DNA from: Flavobacterium tegetincola DSM 22377
GTDB taxonomy: Bacteria > Bacteroidota > Bacteroidia > Flavobacteriales > Flavobacteriaceae
Direction of reading: 5' to 3'
Length of the DNA: 64,000 bases
NCBI RefSeq assembly: GCF_000425485.1
Contig: NZ_KE384383.1
Location: 186,117 to 250,116, forward strand
Positions 8,256 to 17,016 of this stretch are shown here, one piece after another; the stretch's first letter is position 1, and every line of letters begins with the position of its first letter. Below the pieces are notes generated by a model. The model did not search any database, was not told where the DNA came from, and worked only from the letters and a program-made list of their open reading frames with translations. The position numbers and the translations under genes are program-made.

Positions 8256-9418
8256 TGTCAAAAATTTTAATAATAGAAGATGAACCGGCAATTAGAAGGG
8301 TTTTAACCAAAATTCTTTCTGAAGAAAATGATGCGTACCAGGTGGAAGAAGCCGAAGACGGACTCATCGGCATGGAAAAAATAAAAAATACGGATTACGA
8401 CTTGATTTTGTGCGACATCAAAATGCCAAAAATGGATGGTGTTGAAGTGTTAGAAGCGACCAAGAAAATAAAGCCAGAAATTCCCATTGTAATGATTTCA
8501 GGTCATGGCGATATGGAAACGGCTATAAATACCATGCGTTTGGGCGCGTTTGATTATATTTCTAAACCACCTGATTTGAACCGTTTACTAAATACAGTCC
8601 GGAATGCTTTGGACAAAAAACAATTGGTGGTTGAGAATAAAATTCTGAAAAAGAAGGTCAGTAAAAATTATGAAATGATTGGTGATTCTAAAGAAATTCA
8701 CCACATCAAGGACATGATTGAGAAGGTCGCGTTGACTGACGCACGCGTTTTAATTACAGGTCCAAACGGAACGGGTAAAGAACTGGTTGCGCATCAATTG
8801 CATGAAAAAAGTGAACGTGCAGCAGCTCCATTAATTGAAGTAAACTGTGCGGCAATTCCGTCAGAATTAATTGAAAGTGAGTTGTTTGGTCATGTGAAAG
8901 GAGCGTTTACTTCTGCAGTAAAAGACAGAGCGGGTAAGTTTGAAGCGGCAGACAAAGGAACGATTTTCTTAGATGAAATTGGCGATATGAGTCTTTCGGC
9001 TCAAGCCAAAGTGTTGCGTGCTTTGCAAGAAAGTATGATCACGCGCGTTGGTGCGGATAAAGATATTAAAGTCGACGTTCGGGTTGTGGCGGCAACCAAT
9101 AAGGATTTGAAAAAAGAGATTGCCGAAGGTCGATTCCGAGAGGATTTATACCATAGATTGGCTGTAATTTTAATCAAAGTTCCCGCATTGAATGACCGTC
9201 GAAATGATATACCTTTGCTAATCCAACATTTTTCTAAAAAAATTGCCGACGAACAGGGATCTGTTGCCAAAGAATTTTCTGCTGAAGCATTGAATTTGCT
9301 GCAGGAATACGATTGGACGGGGAATATTAGAGAATTGCGTAATGTAGTGGAACGACTCATTATTTTAGGTGGAGCGACCATTTCGGAAGAAGATGTGAGG
9401 CTTTTTGCAAGCAAATAA
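8255..9418 (+). CDS. Sigma-54 dependent response regulator without DNA-binding domain
   Basis: 387 residues. The receiver domain (1-120) has the acidic pocket E8-D9, phospho-acceptor D54 (I-L-C-D-I-K-M-P), and K in Y-I-S-K-P-P. The sigma-54 interacting AAA+ domain has Walker A GPNGTGKE (~169), GAFTSA in place of GAFTGA (~216), Walker B I-F-L-D-E-I-G-D and an arginine-finger region R-F-R-E-D-L-Y-H-R. The protein stops at I-R-E-L-R-N-V-V-E-R-L-I-I-L-G-G plus 14 residues, so the C-terminal Fis helix-turn-helix is missing. It may act on sigma-54 from solution or through a partner. No histidine kinase gene is adjacent. Confidence 0.92.
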   Translation: MSKILIIEDEPAIRRVLTKILSEENDAYQVEEAEDGLIGMEKIKNTDYDLILCDIKMPKMDGVEVLEATKKIKPEIPIVMISGHGDMETAINTMRLGAFDYISKPPDLNRLLNTVRNALDKKQLVVENKILKKKVSKNYEMIGDSKEIHHIKDMIEKVALTDARVLITGPNGTGKELVAHQLHEKSERAAAPLIEVNCAAIPSELIESELFGHVKGAFTSAVKDRAGKFEAADKGTIFLDEIGDMSLSAQAKVLRALQESMITRVGADKDIKVDVRVVAATNKDLKKEIAEGRFREDLYHRLAVILIKVPALNDRRNDIPLLIQHFSKKIADEQGSVAKEFSAEALNLLQEYDWTGNIRELRNVVERLIILGGATISEEDVRLFASK

Positions 9419-9456
9419 CAAAGTCAAAAAGCGGTCAAGATTATAAAAAACACAGC

Positions 9457-10140
9457 ATGAAATTAAAGAAAATAAATTCAAATTTGCAAAAAGCGTTAAT
9501 TGAAAATGAATTAACTGAAGCAAATGACATCCAGCAAGAAACGTTTTCACTGATTAAAAGTGGCGCAGATTGCATTGTAATTGCCCCTGCAAAATCAGGA
9601 AAAACAACTACAATTGTTCTTAATGTAATTCAGCGATTAGAGAAAGAATTTCAAGAGTCGCCAAGAGCTTTGATCATCGTTTCAAACAAAGACAAGCTGA
9701 TTGAAATGAAGCAAATGTTCGAGAAATTCGGAAATTATACGGATTTAAGGGTATATGGAGTGCATGATAAAGGCGATACTGAATTTGATAAAAACCACAT
9801 TTCACTAGGAATTGACGTGCTTATTGGAACGCCAAACCGATTGAATGATTTGTTTTCAACAGCCGGTTTTGATGTCAATCAACTTAAAATGTTCATCGTT
9901 GAAGATGCAGATGAATTGTTGCGTCAACGCTATGATACTAAAATTTCAAGAATTGGTGAAAACATTAAAACGCAGCGTATTTTCTTTTCAGAAAGCGATT
10001 CAGAACGTCTTGAAATTTTTGCAGACCGCGTCATGATTGAACCTACTTGGTTTGACTTTACAGATGATGGCGAAGAAGAAGAATTTGAAGAAGAAGACGG
10101 TGACGAGGATGAGGATGAAAATGACGGCGAAGAAGAATAA
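9457..10140 (+). CDS. Half DEAD-box helicase-like protein with acidic tail
   Basis: 227 residues corresponding only to the first RecA-like domain of a DEAD-box helicase. It has a Q-motif-like D-I-Q-Q-E-T-F (24-30), motif I APAKSGKT (43-50), motif Ib G-T-P-N-R-L, motif II altered to E-D-A-D (149-152) and motif III altered to S-E-S (178-180). The second helicase domain is absent, and the chain ends in a strongly acidic tail (203-227, nearly all D/E). It could bind ATP or RNA-protein partners but cannot be a normal processive helicase. It is followed after 23 bp by the DUF2007 gene. Confidence 0.8.
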   Translation: MKLKKINSNLQKALIENELTEANDIQQETFSLIKSGADCIVIAPAKSGKTTTIVLNVIQRLEKEFQESPRALIIVSNKDKLIEMKQMFEKFGNYTDLRVYGVHDKGDTEFDKNHISLGIDVLIGTPNRLNDLFSTAGFDVNQLKMFIVEDADELLRQRYDTKISRIGENIKTQRIFFSESDSERLEIFADRVMIEPTWFDFTDDGEEEEFEEEDGDEDEDENDGEEE

Positions 10141-10163
10141 GATTAATTTAAAAAAGTAGAGAT

Positions 10164-10382
10164 ATGGGAATGATAAAAGTATTTTCGGGAAGTCAAATTT
10201 TGGCGCAAGCTTTAAATCAAAAAATTGAAGCTGCAGGTGTTCGTACGATTATGAAAGACAATATTCAATCTGCTCGATTGGGTGGATTTGGAACTAGTGA
10301 TGCTGCAGTTGAAATCTTTATCGAAGAAGTAGATTTTGGAAAAGCTAACGCTATCATCGAAGAATTTAGATTGAGTATTTAA
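10164..10382 (+). CDS. DUF2007 domain protein
   Basis: 72 residues, ferredoxin-like alpha/beta fold expected: V-F-S-G-S-Q-I-L-A-Q-A-L-N-Q-K-I-E-A at the start and the I-F-I-E-E-V-D-F-G-K-A-N-A-I-I-E-E-F ending are typical of DUF2007 putative signal-transducing proteins (related to the GlnB-like fold). No ligand is known. It is probably co-transcribed with the half DEAD-box gene upstream, and a terminator follows. Confidence 0.82.
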   Translation: MGMIKVFSGSQILAQALNQKIEAAGVRTIMKDNIQSARLGGFGTSDAAVEIFIEEVDFGKANAIIEEFRLSI

Positions 10383-10408
10383 TCTATTTACAATAAAATA
10401 AGTCAAAA

Positions 10409-10437
10409 ACATCCTTGTAAAATAGGGTGTTTTTTTA
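10409..10437 (+). terminator. Terminator after DUF2007 gene
   Basis: ACATCC pairs with GGGTGT (one G-U pair) around an A/T loop, followed by seven T. Confidence 0.75.
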
Positions 10438-10461
10438 TGCCAAAATTTTTCACAAACACCT

Positions 10462-10469
10462 TATCTTTG
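10462..10469 (+). promoter_or_regulatory. -7 promoter element for ABC-F gene
   Basis: TATCTTTG, an exact TAnnTTTG match, 45 bp upstream of the ABC-F start codon. No canonical TTG is seen 17-23 bp further upstream. Confidence 0.6.
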
Positions 10470-10514
10470 CACTTTTAAAAATGAACGCATATTGCATTCA
10501 ATTCAAATAATATT

Positions 10515-12149
10515 ATGATTACAGTTAACGATATCTCCGTTCAATTTGGCGGAACAACACTTTTTAGCGACGTTTCTTTCGCCATCAATGAAAACGATAA
10601 AATTGCCCTGATGGGTAAAAATGGTGCAGGAAAATCGACACTATTGAAAATAATTGCTGGACAAAGCAAGCCTTCTACCGGAAATATTTCTGCGCCAAAA
10701 GAAGCGGTAGTAGCTTATTTGCCGCAACATTTATTGACGCAAGATGATGCTACAGTGATGGAAGAAGCCTCAAAAGCGTTTGGAGCTATATTTCAAATGA
10801 AAGCGGAGATTGATGAAATCAACGAACAATTAACCATTCGGACGGATTATGAATCGGATGCGTATATGAAATTAATTGAACGCGTTTCTGACTTAAGCGA
10901 AAAATTCTACGCTATTGAAGAGGTTAACTACGAATCTGAAGTTGAAAAAATATTAGTAGGTTTAGGGTTCAATCGGGAAGATTTTAACCGTCCAACGTCT
11001 GAATTTTCAGGAGGATGGAGGATGCGAATCGAATTGGCAAAAATACTTTTGCGTAAGCCTGATTTGATTTTGCTGGATGAGCCTACAAATCATATGGATA
11101 TTGAAAGTATCCAATGGTTAGAGGATTTCTTAATCAATTCAGCGAAAGCGGTAGTTGTTATTTCGCACGATAGAGCGTTTGTAGATAACATCACCAATCG
11201 AACCATTGAAGTTACAATGGGTAGAATTTACGATTACAAAGCAAAATATTCGCACTATCTCGAACTGCGTAAAGACCGAAGAGTACACCAGCAAAAAGCA
11301 TACGACGAGCAACAGCGAATGATTGCAGACAATCAAACCTTTATAGATCGTTTTAAAGGAACTTTTTCTAAAACGGATGCAGTGCAATCACGTGTAAAAA
11401 TGTTGGAAAAGTTGGTCATCGTTCAAGTTGATGAAGTGGATAATTCAGCCTTAAAATTGAAATTTCCACCAGCGGTTCGTTCGGGAAATTATCCAGTTAT
11501 TGTAAAAGATTTAGCCAAATCGTATGGCGAGAATTTAATTTTCAAAGATGCAAATATTGTCATCGAACGCGGTGATAAAGTAGCTTTTGTTGGAAAAAAT
11601 GGTGAAGGAAAATCAACGATGATCAAAGCTATTATGAATCAACTTGAAATCAATGGAGGAAGTGTAGAAGTGGGTCACAACGCTAAAATTGGTTATTTTG
11701 CACAAAATCAAGCGTCATTATTGGACGAGAATGCAACCATTTTTGAAACCATTGATCATATTGCGGTTGGAGATATTCGTACACAAATCAAGAATATTTT
11801 GGGTGCTTTTATGTTTCACGGAGATGATATCCAGAAGAAAGTGAAATTCCTTTCTGGTGGAGAAAAAACGCGTTTGGCAATGATAAAGTTATTATTAGAA
11901 CCCGTTAATTTACTGATTCTAGATGAGCCTTCTAACCACTTGGACATGAAAACCAAAGATATTATTAAAGATGCGTTGCGCGATTTTGAAGGTACTTTAA
12001 TTTTAGTTTCACACGATAGAGATTTCCTTGATGGTTTGGCTACAAAAGTTTTCGAATTTGGTAACAAACGTGTAAAAGAGCACTTTGAAGACATCAATGG
12101 ATTTTTGGCACACAAGAAAATGGAGAATATGAGAGAGATTGAGAAGTAA
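10515..12149 (+). CDS. ABC-F family ATPase (ribosome-associated)
   Basis: 544 residues with two ABC domains and no membrane segments. The first Walker A is GKNGAGKS at 34-41 and the second GKNGEGKS at ~360. Signatures are F-S-G-G-W-R and L-S-G-G-E-K-T-R, with D-E-P-T-N-H and D-E-P-S-N-H Walker B motifs. The linker between the domains is rich in charged residues (~240-320), as in translation factors of the EttA/YbiT group. These bind the ribosomal E site and affect translation or antibiotic protection. Which subfamily it belongs to cannot be settled by eye. Own promoter at 10462 and terminator at 12227. Confidence 0.92.
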   Translation: MITVNDISVQFGGTTLFSDVSFAINENDKIALMGKNGAGKSTLLKIIAGQSKPSTGNISAPKEAVVAYLPQHLLTQDDATVMEEASKAFGAIFQMKAEIDEINEQLTIRTDYESDAYMKLIERVSDLSEKFYAIEEVNYESEVEKILVGLGFNREDFNRPTSEFSGGWRMRIELAKILLRKPDLILLDEPTNHMDIESIQWLEDFLINSAKAVVVISHDRAFVDNITNRTIEVTMGRIYDYKAKYSHYLELRKDRRVHQQKAYDEQQRMIADNQTFIDRFKGTFSKTDAVQSRVKMLEKLVIVQVDEVDNSALKLKFPPAVRSGNYPVIVKDLAKSYGENLIFKDANIVIERGDKVAFVGKNGEGKSTMIKAIMNQLEINGGSVEVGHNAKIGYFAQNQASLLDENATIFETIDHIAVGDIRTQIKNILGAFMFHGDDIQKKVKFLSGGEKTRLAMIKLLLEPVNLLILDEPSNHLDMKTKDIIKDALRDFEGTLILVSHDRDFLDGLATKVFEFGNKRVKEHFEDINGFLAHKKMENMREIEK

Positions 12150-12226
12150 AACTTAATTTCAATTTTAAAAAAATGAAGTTTAAGAATACCGCTTCAGAAT
12201 TTTATTAGCAGGATAATATAAAAACG

Positions 12227-12262
12227 AAAACAGCGCATAATCCAAAAGATTTGCGCTGTTTT
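12227..12262. terminator. Bidirectional terminator
   Basis: AAAACAGCGCA (12227-12237) pairs with TGCGCTGTTTT (12252-12262), with A-run left and T-run right, between the convergent ABC-F and aminopeptidase genes. Confidence 0.88.
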
Positions 12263-12283
12263 TTTATGCAATGAAGTGAAAAA

Positions 12284-13729
12284 TTAGTTATTTCCTTTTT
12301 CAATCTGTTTTGTAATAAAATCATAAATTAAACGTACGGCAACTCCAGTTCCACCGCTTTGACGGTAGCCGCTTGGTTTGTCCACAAAGGAAGCTCCAGC
12401 GATATCCAGGTGAATCCAAGGATAATCCGTAAAATGCTCCAAGAATTTTCCAGCCGTAGTAGCTCCTCCAGTTGGTCCACCAATATTTTTTAAATCGGCA
12501 ACATCAGACTTCAATAAATCTGCATATTCTTTCCAAAAAGGCAATTGAATCAAACGCTCATAAACGTCTTCTCCGGAAACTTTCAAAGCGTCCATTTGCT
12601 CTTGTGTGTTTCCCGCCATCGCAATACCAAATGATCCCGTAATGGCTGCCGAAGCACCAGTTAACGTTGCCATATCAATTACTAAAGCCGGCTCAAAACG
12701 TTTGGCATACGTCAAAGCATCGCCTAAAACCAACCTTCCTTCGGCATCCGTATTTAAAACTTCAACGGTAGTTCCGTCCATCATCGTGATCACGTCATCT
12801 ACTACTAATGCATTTCCAGAAATTTTATTGTCGGTTGCAGGAACCAATCCCACCACATAGTAAGGCAAATTATTTTGTGCAATGGCTGAAATAATTCCCA
12901 ATACTGCTGCTCCACCTGCCATGTCTGCCTTCATTCCAGGCATTGAACCACCAACTTTTAGCGAATATCCCCCCGTGTCAAACGTTACACCTTTTCCTAC
13001 CAAAACTAATGGTTTTGGGTTGATCGCGTTGGAAGGTTTGTATTTCATAATGTTGAAAGTAGGAGGTACCGTAGAACCTTGATTCACGGATAAAAGTCCG
13101 CCCATTTTCAAATATTCAATTTCTTTTTTGTGCAAAATTTCTGTTTCAAAACCGAAGTTTTTTCCTGCTTCAACCGTGATTTCGCCAAATCTTATTGCGT
13201 CTAAAAAGTTAACGGGTTCGTTAACCATTGTTTTGGTTTGCGAAACTGCATGTAACAAATTTGATAAAGCGGATAATTCTTTTGAAGCTAAAGCCGTTTC
13301 CGGAACTGAAACCGTAATTAATTCTGCCTTTGCATCTTTTTTATATTTGTTAAAGTTGTAGCTCGTTAATACCAAACCTTCTAAAAAAGCATTTTTCAAC
13401 TTTGAATCAATTGTATCTAAACCGATTAAATGTGCTTTTTCAACTTTTTCCTCTTTCAATTTTTTGTACAATGTTGCACCCGCCATTCTCCAATCTTCAA
13501 GTTCAGTTGAAGCATTTACAACAACAAAATTTTGAATTTCTGTTAAAAAGGCCATCACTGTTGATTTCTTACTTTCTAAAGTTGCTTTTGCTTTTTCAGT
13601 AAGTAATTTTTGAGTTGCAAAATGGTGTAGACTTTCTTCAGTTGCACAAACAAATAGGGACGCACCCTGATCTGAAACTGCATCCGCCGAAGAAATTAAT
13701 GCTATGTTCAAGTAATTTTTAATTTGCAT
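12284..13729 (-). CDS. Leucyl aminopeptidase (M17 family)
   Basis: 481 residues from the ATG at 13729. It cleaves N-terminal residues from peptides in the cytoplasm, using two metal ions. The catalytic C-terminal half has V-G-K-G-V-T-F-D-T-G-G-Y-S-L-K, the metal-ligand motif N-T-D-A-E-G-R-L (~325) and K-M-D-M-A-G-G-like A-D-M-A-G-G-A. The frame extends upstream to 13876, but that part overlaps the neighbouring gene. A TACTTTTG promoter element at 13759-13766 lies just before the chosen ATG, which supports it. Confidence 0.94.
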   Translation of the reverse strand: MQIKNYLNIALISSADAVSDQGASLFVCATEESLHHFATQKLLTEKAKATLESKKSTVMAFLTEIQNFVVVNASTELEDWRMAGATLYKKLKEEKVEKAHLIGLDTIDSKLKNAFLEGLVLTSYNFNKYKKDAKAELITVSVPETALASKELSALSNLLHAVSQTKTMVNEPVNFLDAIRFGEITVEAGKNFGFETEILHKKEIEYLKMGGLLSVNQGSTVPPTFNIMKYKPSNAINPKPLVLVGKGVTFDTGGYSLKVGGSMPGMKADMAGGAAVLGIISAIAQNNLPYYVVGLVPATDNKISGNALVVDDVITMMDGTTVEVLNTDAEGRLVLGDALTYAKRFEPALVIDMATLTGASAAITGSFGIAMAGNTQEQMDALKVSGEDVYERLIQLPFWKEYADLLKSDVADLKNIGGPTGGATTAGKFLEHFTDYPWIHLDIAGASFVDKPSGYRQSGGTGVAVRLIYDFITKQIEKGNN

Positions 13730-13758
13730 TGAAAATTTATTTTTTAAATTAAGAAATT

Positions 13759-13766
13759 CAAAAGTA
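13759..13766 (-). promoter_or_regulatory. -7 promoter element for aminopeptidase gene
   Basis: Reads TACTTTTG on the minus strand, an exact TAnnTTTG match, 29 bp before the ATG at 13729. It helps to decide the start codon. Confidence 0.6.
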
Positions 13767-13805
13767 CTGCGTTTTGATTCCAAATGCAATTGTTTTAAGA
13801 TGGTA

Positions 13806-14204
13806 CTACTGGTTTTCTTTCCATTTTTGGAAGCCAAACGCGTTTTGATTTGTTGCAGCAATCCAAATTTTGCCATGCTCTTTTATCAAATGATCAAGAA
13901 CCAATTCATTGTACCTTTCATATAACTTAAATTGTGCTGGAGGCGTACATCCAAAATCATAGTACTTTACATTATGTCTTTTTTCAAATTCAAAATCCTC
14001 ACTTTTAATGACAGATACAATTCCGCCGAGAAGAAAAATTTTAAGACTTTCGGCTTTTAAGTCTTGTTCAAATTTGAGTAGTGCATTTTCCGTTGCAGAT
14101 GCGGTAGGAATTGGTTTCTGATTGGTATTAGTGTCTTTTTGTTGACCGAAAACTGGAAAACTTAGTATTAAAAGTAGGCTGTATAATGGTATAATTGATT
14201 GCAT
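13806..14204 (-). CDS. Conserved exported protein of unknown function
   Basis: 132 residues with a signal peptide (M-Q-S-I-I-P-L-Y-S-L-L-L-I-L-S-F-P-V-F-G, cleavage before Q-Q). The mature part contains F-E-K-R-H-N-V-K-Y-Y-D-F-G-C-T-P-P, which resembles a short conserved segment I associate with hypothetical proteins of Flavobacteriaceae, and a C-terminal helix with H-G-K-I-W. A single cysteine remains after cleavage. I do not recognise a named family. It ends 76 bp before the aminopeptidase start. Confidence 0.7.
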   Translation of the reverse strand: MQSIIPLYSLLLILSFPVFGQQKDTNTNQKPIPTASATENALLKFEQDLKAESLKIFLLGGIVSVIKSEDFEFEKRHNVKYYDFGCTPPAQFKLYERYNELVLDHLIKEHGKIWIAATNQNAFGFQKWKENQ

Positions 14205-14302
14205 TATAATCTTGCATTAAAATTTTTTTGAATGTCAAATTGAAGCTGTTGATTAGAAACAAGAGGTTTTATACTATTGCACAAAACCTCTTTTGTTTCA
14301 AT

Positions 14303-17014
14303 TTATTTTGATGTTTCTACGAGTCGGATAAATTCGGCTTTATAACCTTCATCATCGTTTGAAATTCCTTTTTTTGCCAAAGCTTTAATTGCTTCAACAT
14401 CTTTATTCGGAATGAGTTTTGAATCCCGTAATGTCAAGCCAAACCAAGCAACTGCGGAACAAAATTTGAAATCAGATGAAGTCGCATTTAAGTCAATCGA
14501 TTTGTTTTCAATAACGTTTACCATTTCAATACTTTTATCGCCGTCGGGTTTTTTGTATCGAAATTTAATCGTGGCAAGTTCATCGTTAAAGACATTAGTT
14601 TCCGTTTTATTTTGTGTGTATTTCAACGGAATTTCAGTTTTGTAAAACTCACTTTCTACACCAACAGGAATAATTTCATACAAAGCCGTTACCGTGTGAC
14701 CGCTTCCTAATTCTCCGGCATCAATGGCGTCATTGGTAAAATCTTCGTCGCGTAATTTACGGTTTTCGTAGCCAATTAATCGGTAGGATTTTACATGTTT
14801 CGGATTGAATTCTATCTGAATTTTTACGTCTTTGGCGATAGCAAACATCGAACCTTTGAACTCTTTTCCCAAAAACCGACTGGCTTCTTGAATGTTATCG
14901 ATATAGGCATAATTACCGTTTCCTTTATCAGATAGAATTTCCATTTTACTGTCTTTGTAATTCCCCATTCCGTAACCCAGGCAAGTTAAAAAAACACCTG
15001 ATTTTCGTTTTTCTTCAATGAGCGTTTGCATGTCTGAATTGGAAGAACCTCCAACGTTAAAATCGCCATCGGTTGCTAGAATCACACGATTGTTTCCATT
15101 TTTGATGAAATGATCTTGTGCGGTTTTGTAAGCCAATTCAATTCCGGCACCACCAGCGGTACTTCCTCCAGCACTTAGTTTTTCGAGTGCGTCAATGATA
15201 TTTTGTTTTTCAGCACCTGAAGTGGGAGGTAAGACCATTCCGGCAGCTCCTGCATAAACAATGATGGACACTTTATCCTCTTTTCGTAATTCTTTGACTA
15301 GAATTTTCATGGATTCTTTGAGTAAAGGCAATTTGTTTTGGTCGTTCATTGAACCTGAAACATCAATCAAAAACACCAAATTTGAAGCTGGAAGTTGGTC
15401 GGACGGAATTATTTTTCCTTGCAAACCAATTCGCAGTAATTTATGTTTGGTATTCCATGGAGCAACACTGTATTCTGTAGTAATTGCAAACGGGTCGCTG
15501 TTTTTAGGCTGCGGATTATTGTACTTGAAAAAGTTAATAATTTCCTCCACACGAACCGCATCTTTAGGAACTTTCTGTCCGTTATTTATAAAACGACGCA
15601 CATTAGTATAAGAAGCATTATCGACATCAATGGAAAAGGTAGAAAGTGGTTTGTTCACGGGACTTTCAAAAGCATTTTCTTCAAATGTTTCATAATCTTC
15701 TTGTTCTTCCATTTTATGAAATGGGGATGGTTGTACTTTTGAAATTTCTTCTAGCTTCTTTTCCAGTTGTTTAGCAGAAAGTTTTTTCAACTTGCCTTTT
15801 TTAGTAGTGATGAAGATAACTCCATTAGCTCCTCTACTTCCATAAATTGAAGTTGCCGAAGCATCTTTTAAGACATTGATATTTTTAATTTCGTCTGGAA
15901 TTAGGTTTCGAAATTTAGTAGCATGAACAGGAACTCCGTCGATGATGTAAAGTGGTTCATTGCCTACTTTTATAGAAGAAATTCCACGAATTACTACAGA
16001 AGTATTGCTTCCTGGCTGACTTTTTCCCTTTGAAATTTCTAATCCTGCTACTTGACCTTTTAGTGAGCTTACAAAACTTGCATTTGGACTTGCTTGAATA
16101 GCGACGGCTGTTACTATTTCATTTTTCTTCTTTCTATTATCATCACGGTACTTTTTTTCATCCAAACGTATTTTCTTTTGGCTATGAGCTTCGTAACCCA
16201 TCACCACAACTTCTTGTAAATTAGACCTGTTTTCTTCCATTGCAATAGCAAAAGACTGTTTTCGAGTAACGGTTACGATACTTTCATTAAAGCCGATATA
16301 GCTGAAAACCAATTGGTCACCTAATTTTACTTTCAATGAAAATTTGCCGTCAAAATCAGTTGAAACACCTTTGGTAGTTCCTTTAATAACCACATTTACA
16401 CCCGGCAAAGGAAGTCCATCATTTTTGGAAATTACGGTACCGTTAATTGAAACTTCGCCAGCTACTTTATCAGTTATTATTTCTGAAGTAACAATGGAAC
16501 TTTGTGTTTCAATTATATTTTCTTCCAGAACTAAAGGAGAAATTTCAATGACATCTGCTTCTTTAGTGCTGATTTTTGAAACTTTTTTCTCCAATTGATA
16601 GGACGACTCTTGAAGTACTACTGCATTTTTTTGTTGCTCTTTTTGTAGAATTTTCGCAGCGTTTACTGCATCAAAGTTTTCAGTTGGAGCAATTGGTTCT
16701 TCTGATTTTTCTTCTGTTGTTTTCTCTTTAATTGGAGCAGTTGTTTCTTTTATTTCAGGAGAAAGAACAACGGAATTTTCACTAGGAAGATCTTGCGTAT
16801 CATTTGTAAATAATTGATATCCTAAAGTAAGAAAGAGTAAAAGCGATGCAGCAACAGCTAATTTTTTCCACCATAATATAGGTTTCTTCTCTTCTTCTTT
16901 GTCTAGTTTCTCTTCGACACGTGCCCAAATATTTTCCATTGAAGGAACAGAGCCGATTTCACTATTTCGAGCAGCTTGCTGAAATTGTTGGTCTAATTTA
17001 TCTTTATTGTCCAT
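14303..17014 (-). CDS. Anti-sigma-like / TonB-plug / von Willebrand A fusion protein
   Basis: 903 residues. N-terminal cytoplasmic segment 1-48 (M-E-N-I-W-A-R-V-E-E-K-L), one membrane helix at 51-68 and an extended linker. Next come a carboxypeptidase-regulatory-like domain (~190-262: G-T-V-I-S-K-N-D-G-L-P-L-P-G-V-N-V), a SusC/TonB-plug-like domain (~300-405: I-R-G-I-S-S-I and P-L-Y-I-I-D-G-V-P and Y-G-S-R-G-A-N-G-V), and a von Willebrand A domain with MIDAS motif D-V-S-G-S near residue 550. The C-terminal part resembles DUF3520 of YfbK-like proteins. It starts 2 bp after the ECF sigma gene, so it is probably that sigma factor's membrane regulator. No beta-barrel follows the plug, so it is not a transporter. 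Confidence 0.85.
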   Translation of the reverse strand: MDNKDKLDQQFQQAARNSEIGSVPSMENIWARVEEKLDKEEEKKPILWWKKLAVAASLLLFLTLGYQLFTNDTQDLPSENSVVLSPEIKETTAPIKEKTTEEKSEEPIAPTENFDAVNAAKILQKEQQKNAVVLQESSYQLEKKVSKISTKEADVIEISPLVLEENIIETQSSIVTSEIITDKVAGEVSINGTVISKNDGLPLPGVNVVIKGTTKGVSTDFDGKFSLKVKLGDQLVFSYIGFNESIVTVTRKQSFAIAMEENRSNLQEVVVMGYEAHSQKKIRLDEKKYRDDNRKKKNEIVTAVAIQASPNASFVSSLKGQVAGLEISKGKSQPGSNTSVVIRGISSIKVGNEPLYIIDGVPVHATKFRNLIPDEIKNINVLKDASATSIYGSRGANGVIFITTKKGKLKKLSAKQLEKKLEEISKVQPSPFHKMEEQEDYETFEENAFESPVNKPLSTFSIDVDNASYTNVRRFINNGQKVPKDAVRVEEIINFFKYNNPQPKNSDPFAITTEYSVAPWNTKHKLLRIGLQGKIIPSDQLPASNLVFLIDVSGSMNDQNKLPLLKESMKILVKELRKEDKVSIIVYAGAAGMVLPPTSGAEKQNIIDALEKLSAGGSTAGGAGIELAYKTAQDHFIKNGNNRVILATDGDFNVGGSSNSDMQTLIEEKRKSGVFLTCLGYGMGNYKDSKMEILSDKGNGNYAYIDNIQEASRFLGKEFKGSMFAIAKDVKIQIEFNPKHVKSYRLIGYENRKLRDEDFTNDAIDAGELGSGHTVTALYEIIPVGVESEFYKTEIPLKYTQNKTETNVFNDELATIKFRYKKPDGDKSIEMVNVIENKSIDLNATSSDFKFCSAVAWFGLTLRDSKLIPNKDVEAIKALAKKGISNDDEGYKAEFIRLVETSK

Positions 17015-17016
17015 GA

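Noticed and set aside
13730..13876. N-terminal extension of the aminopeptidase
   Set aside because: It contains a consensus promoter element and overlaps the neighbouring exported-protein gene.
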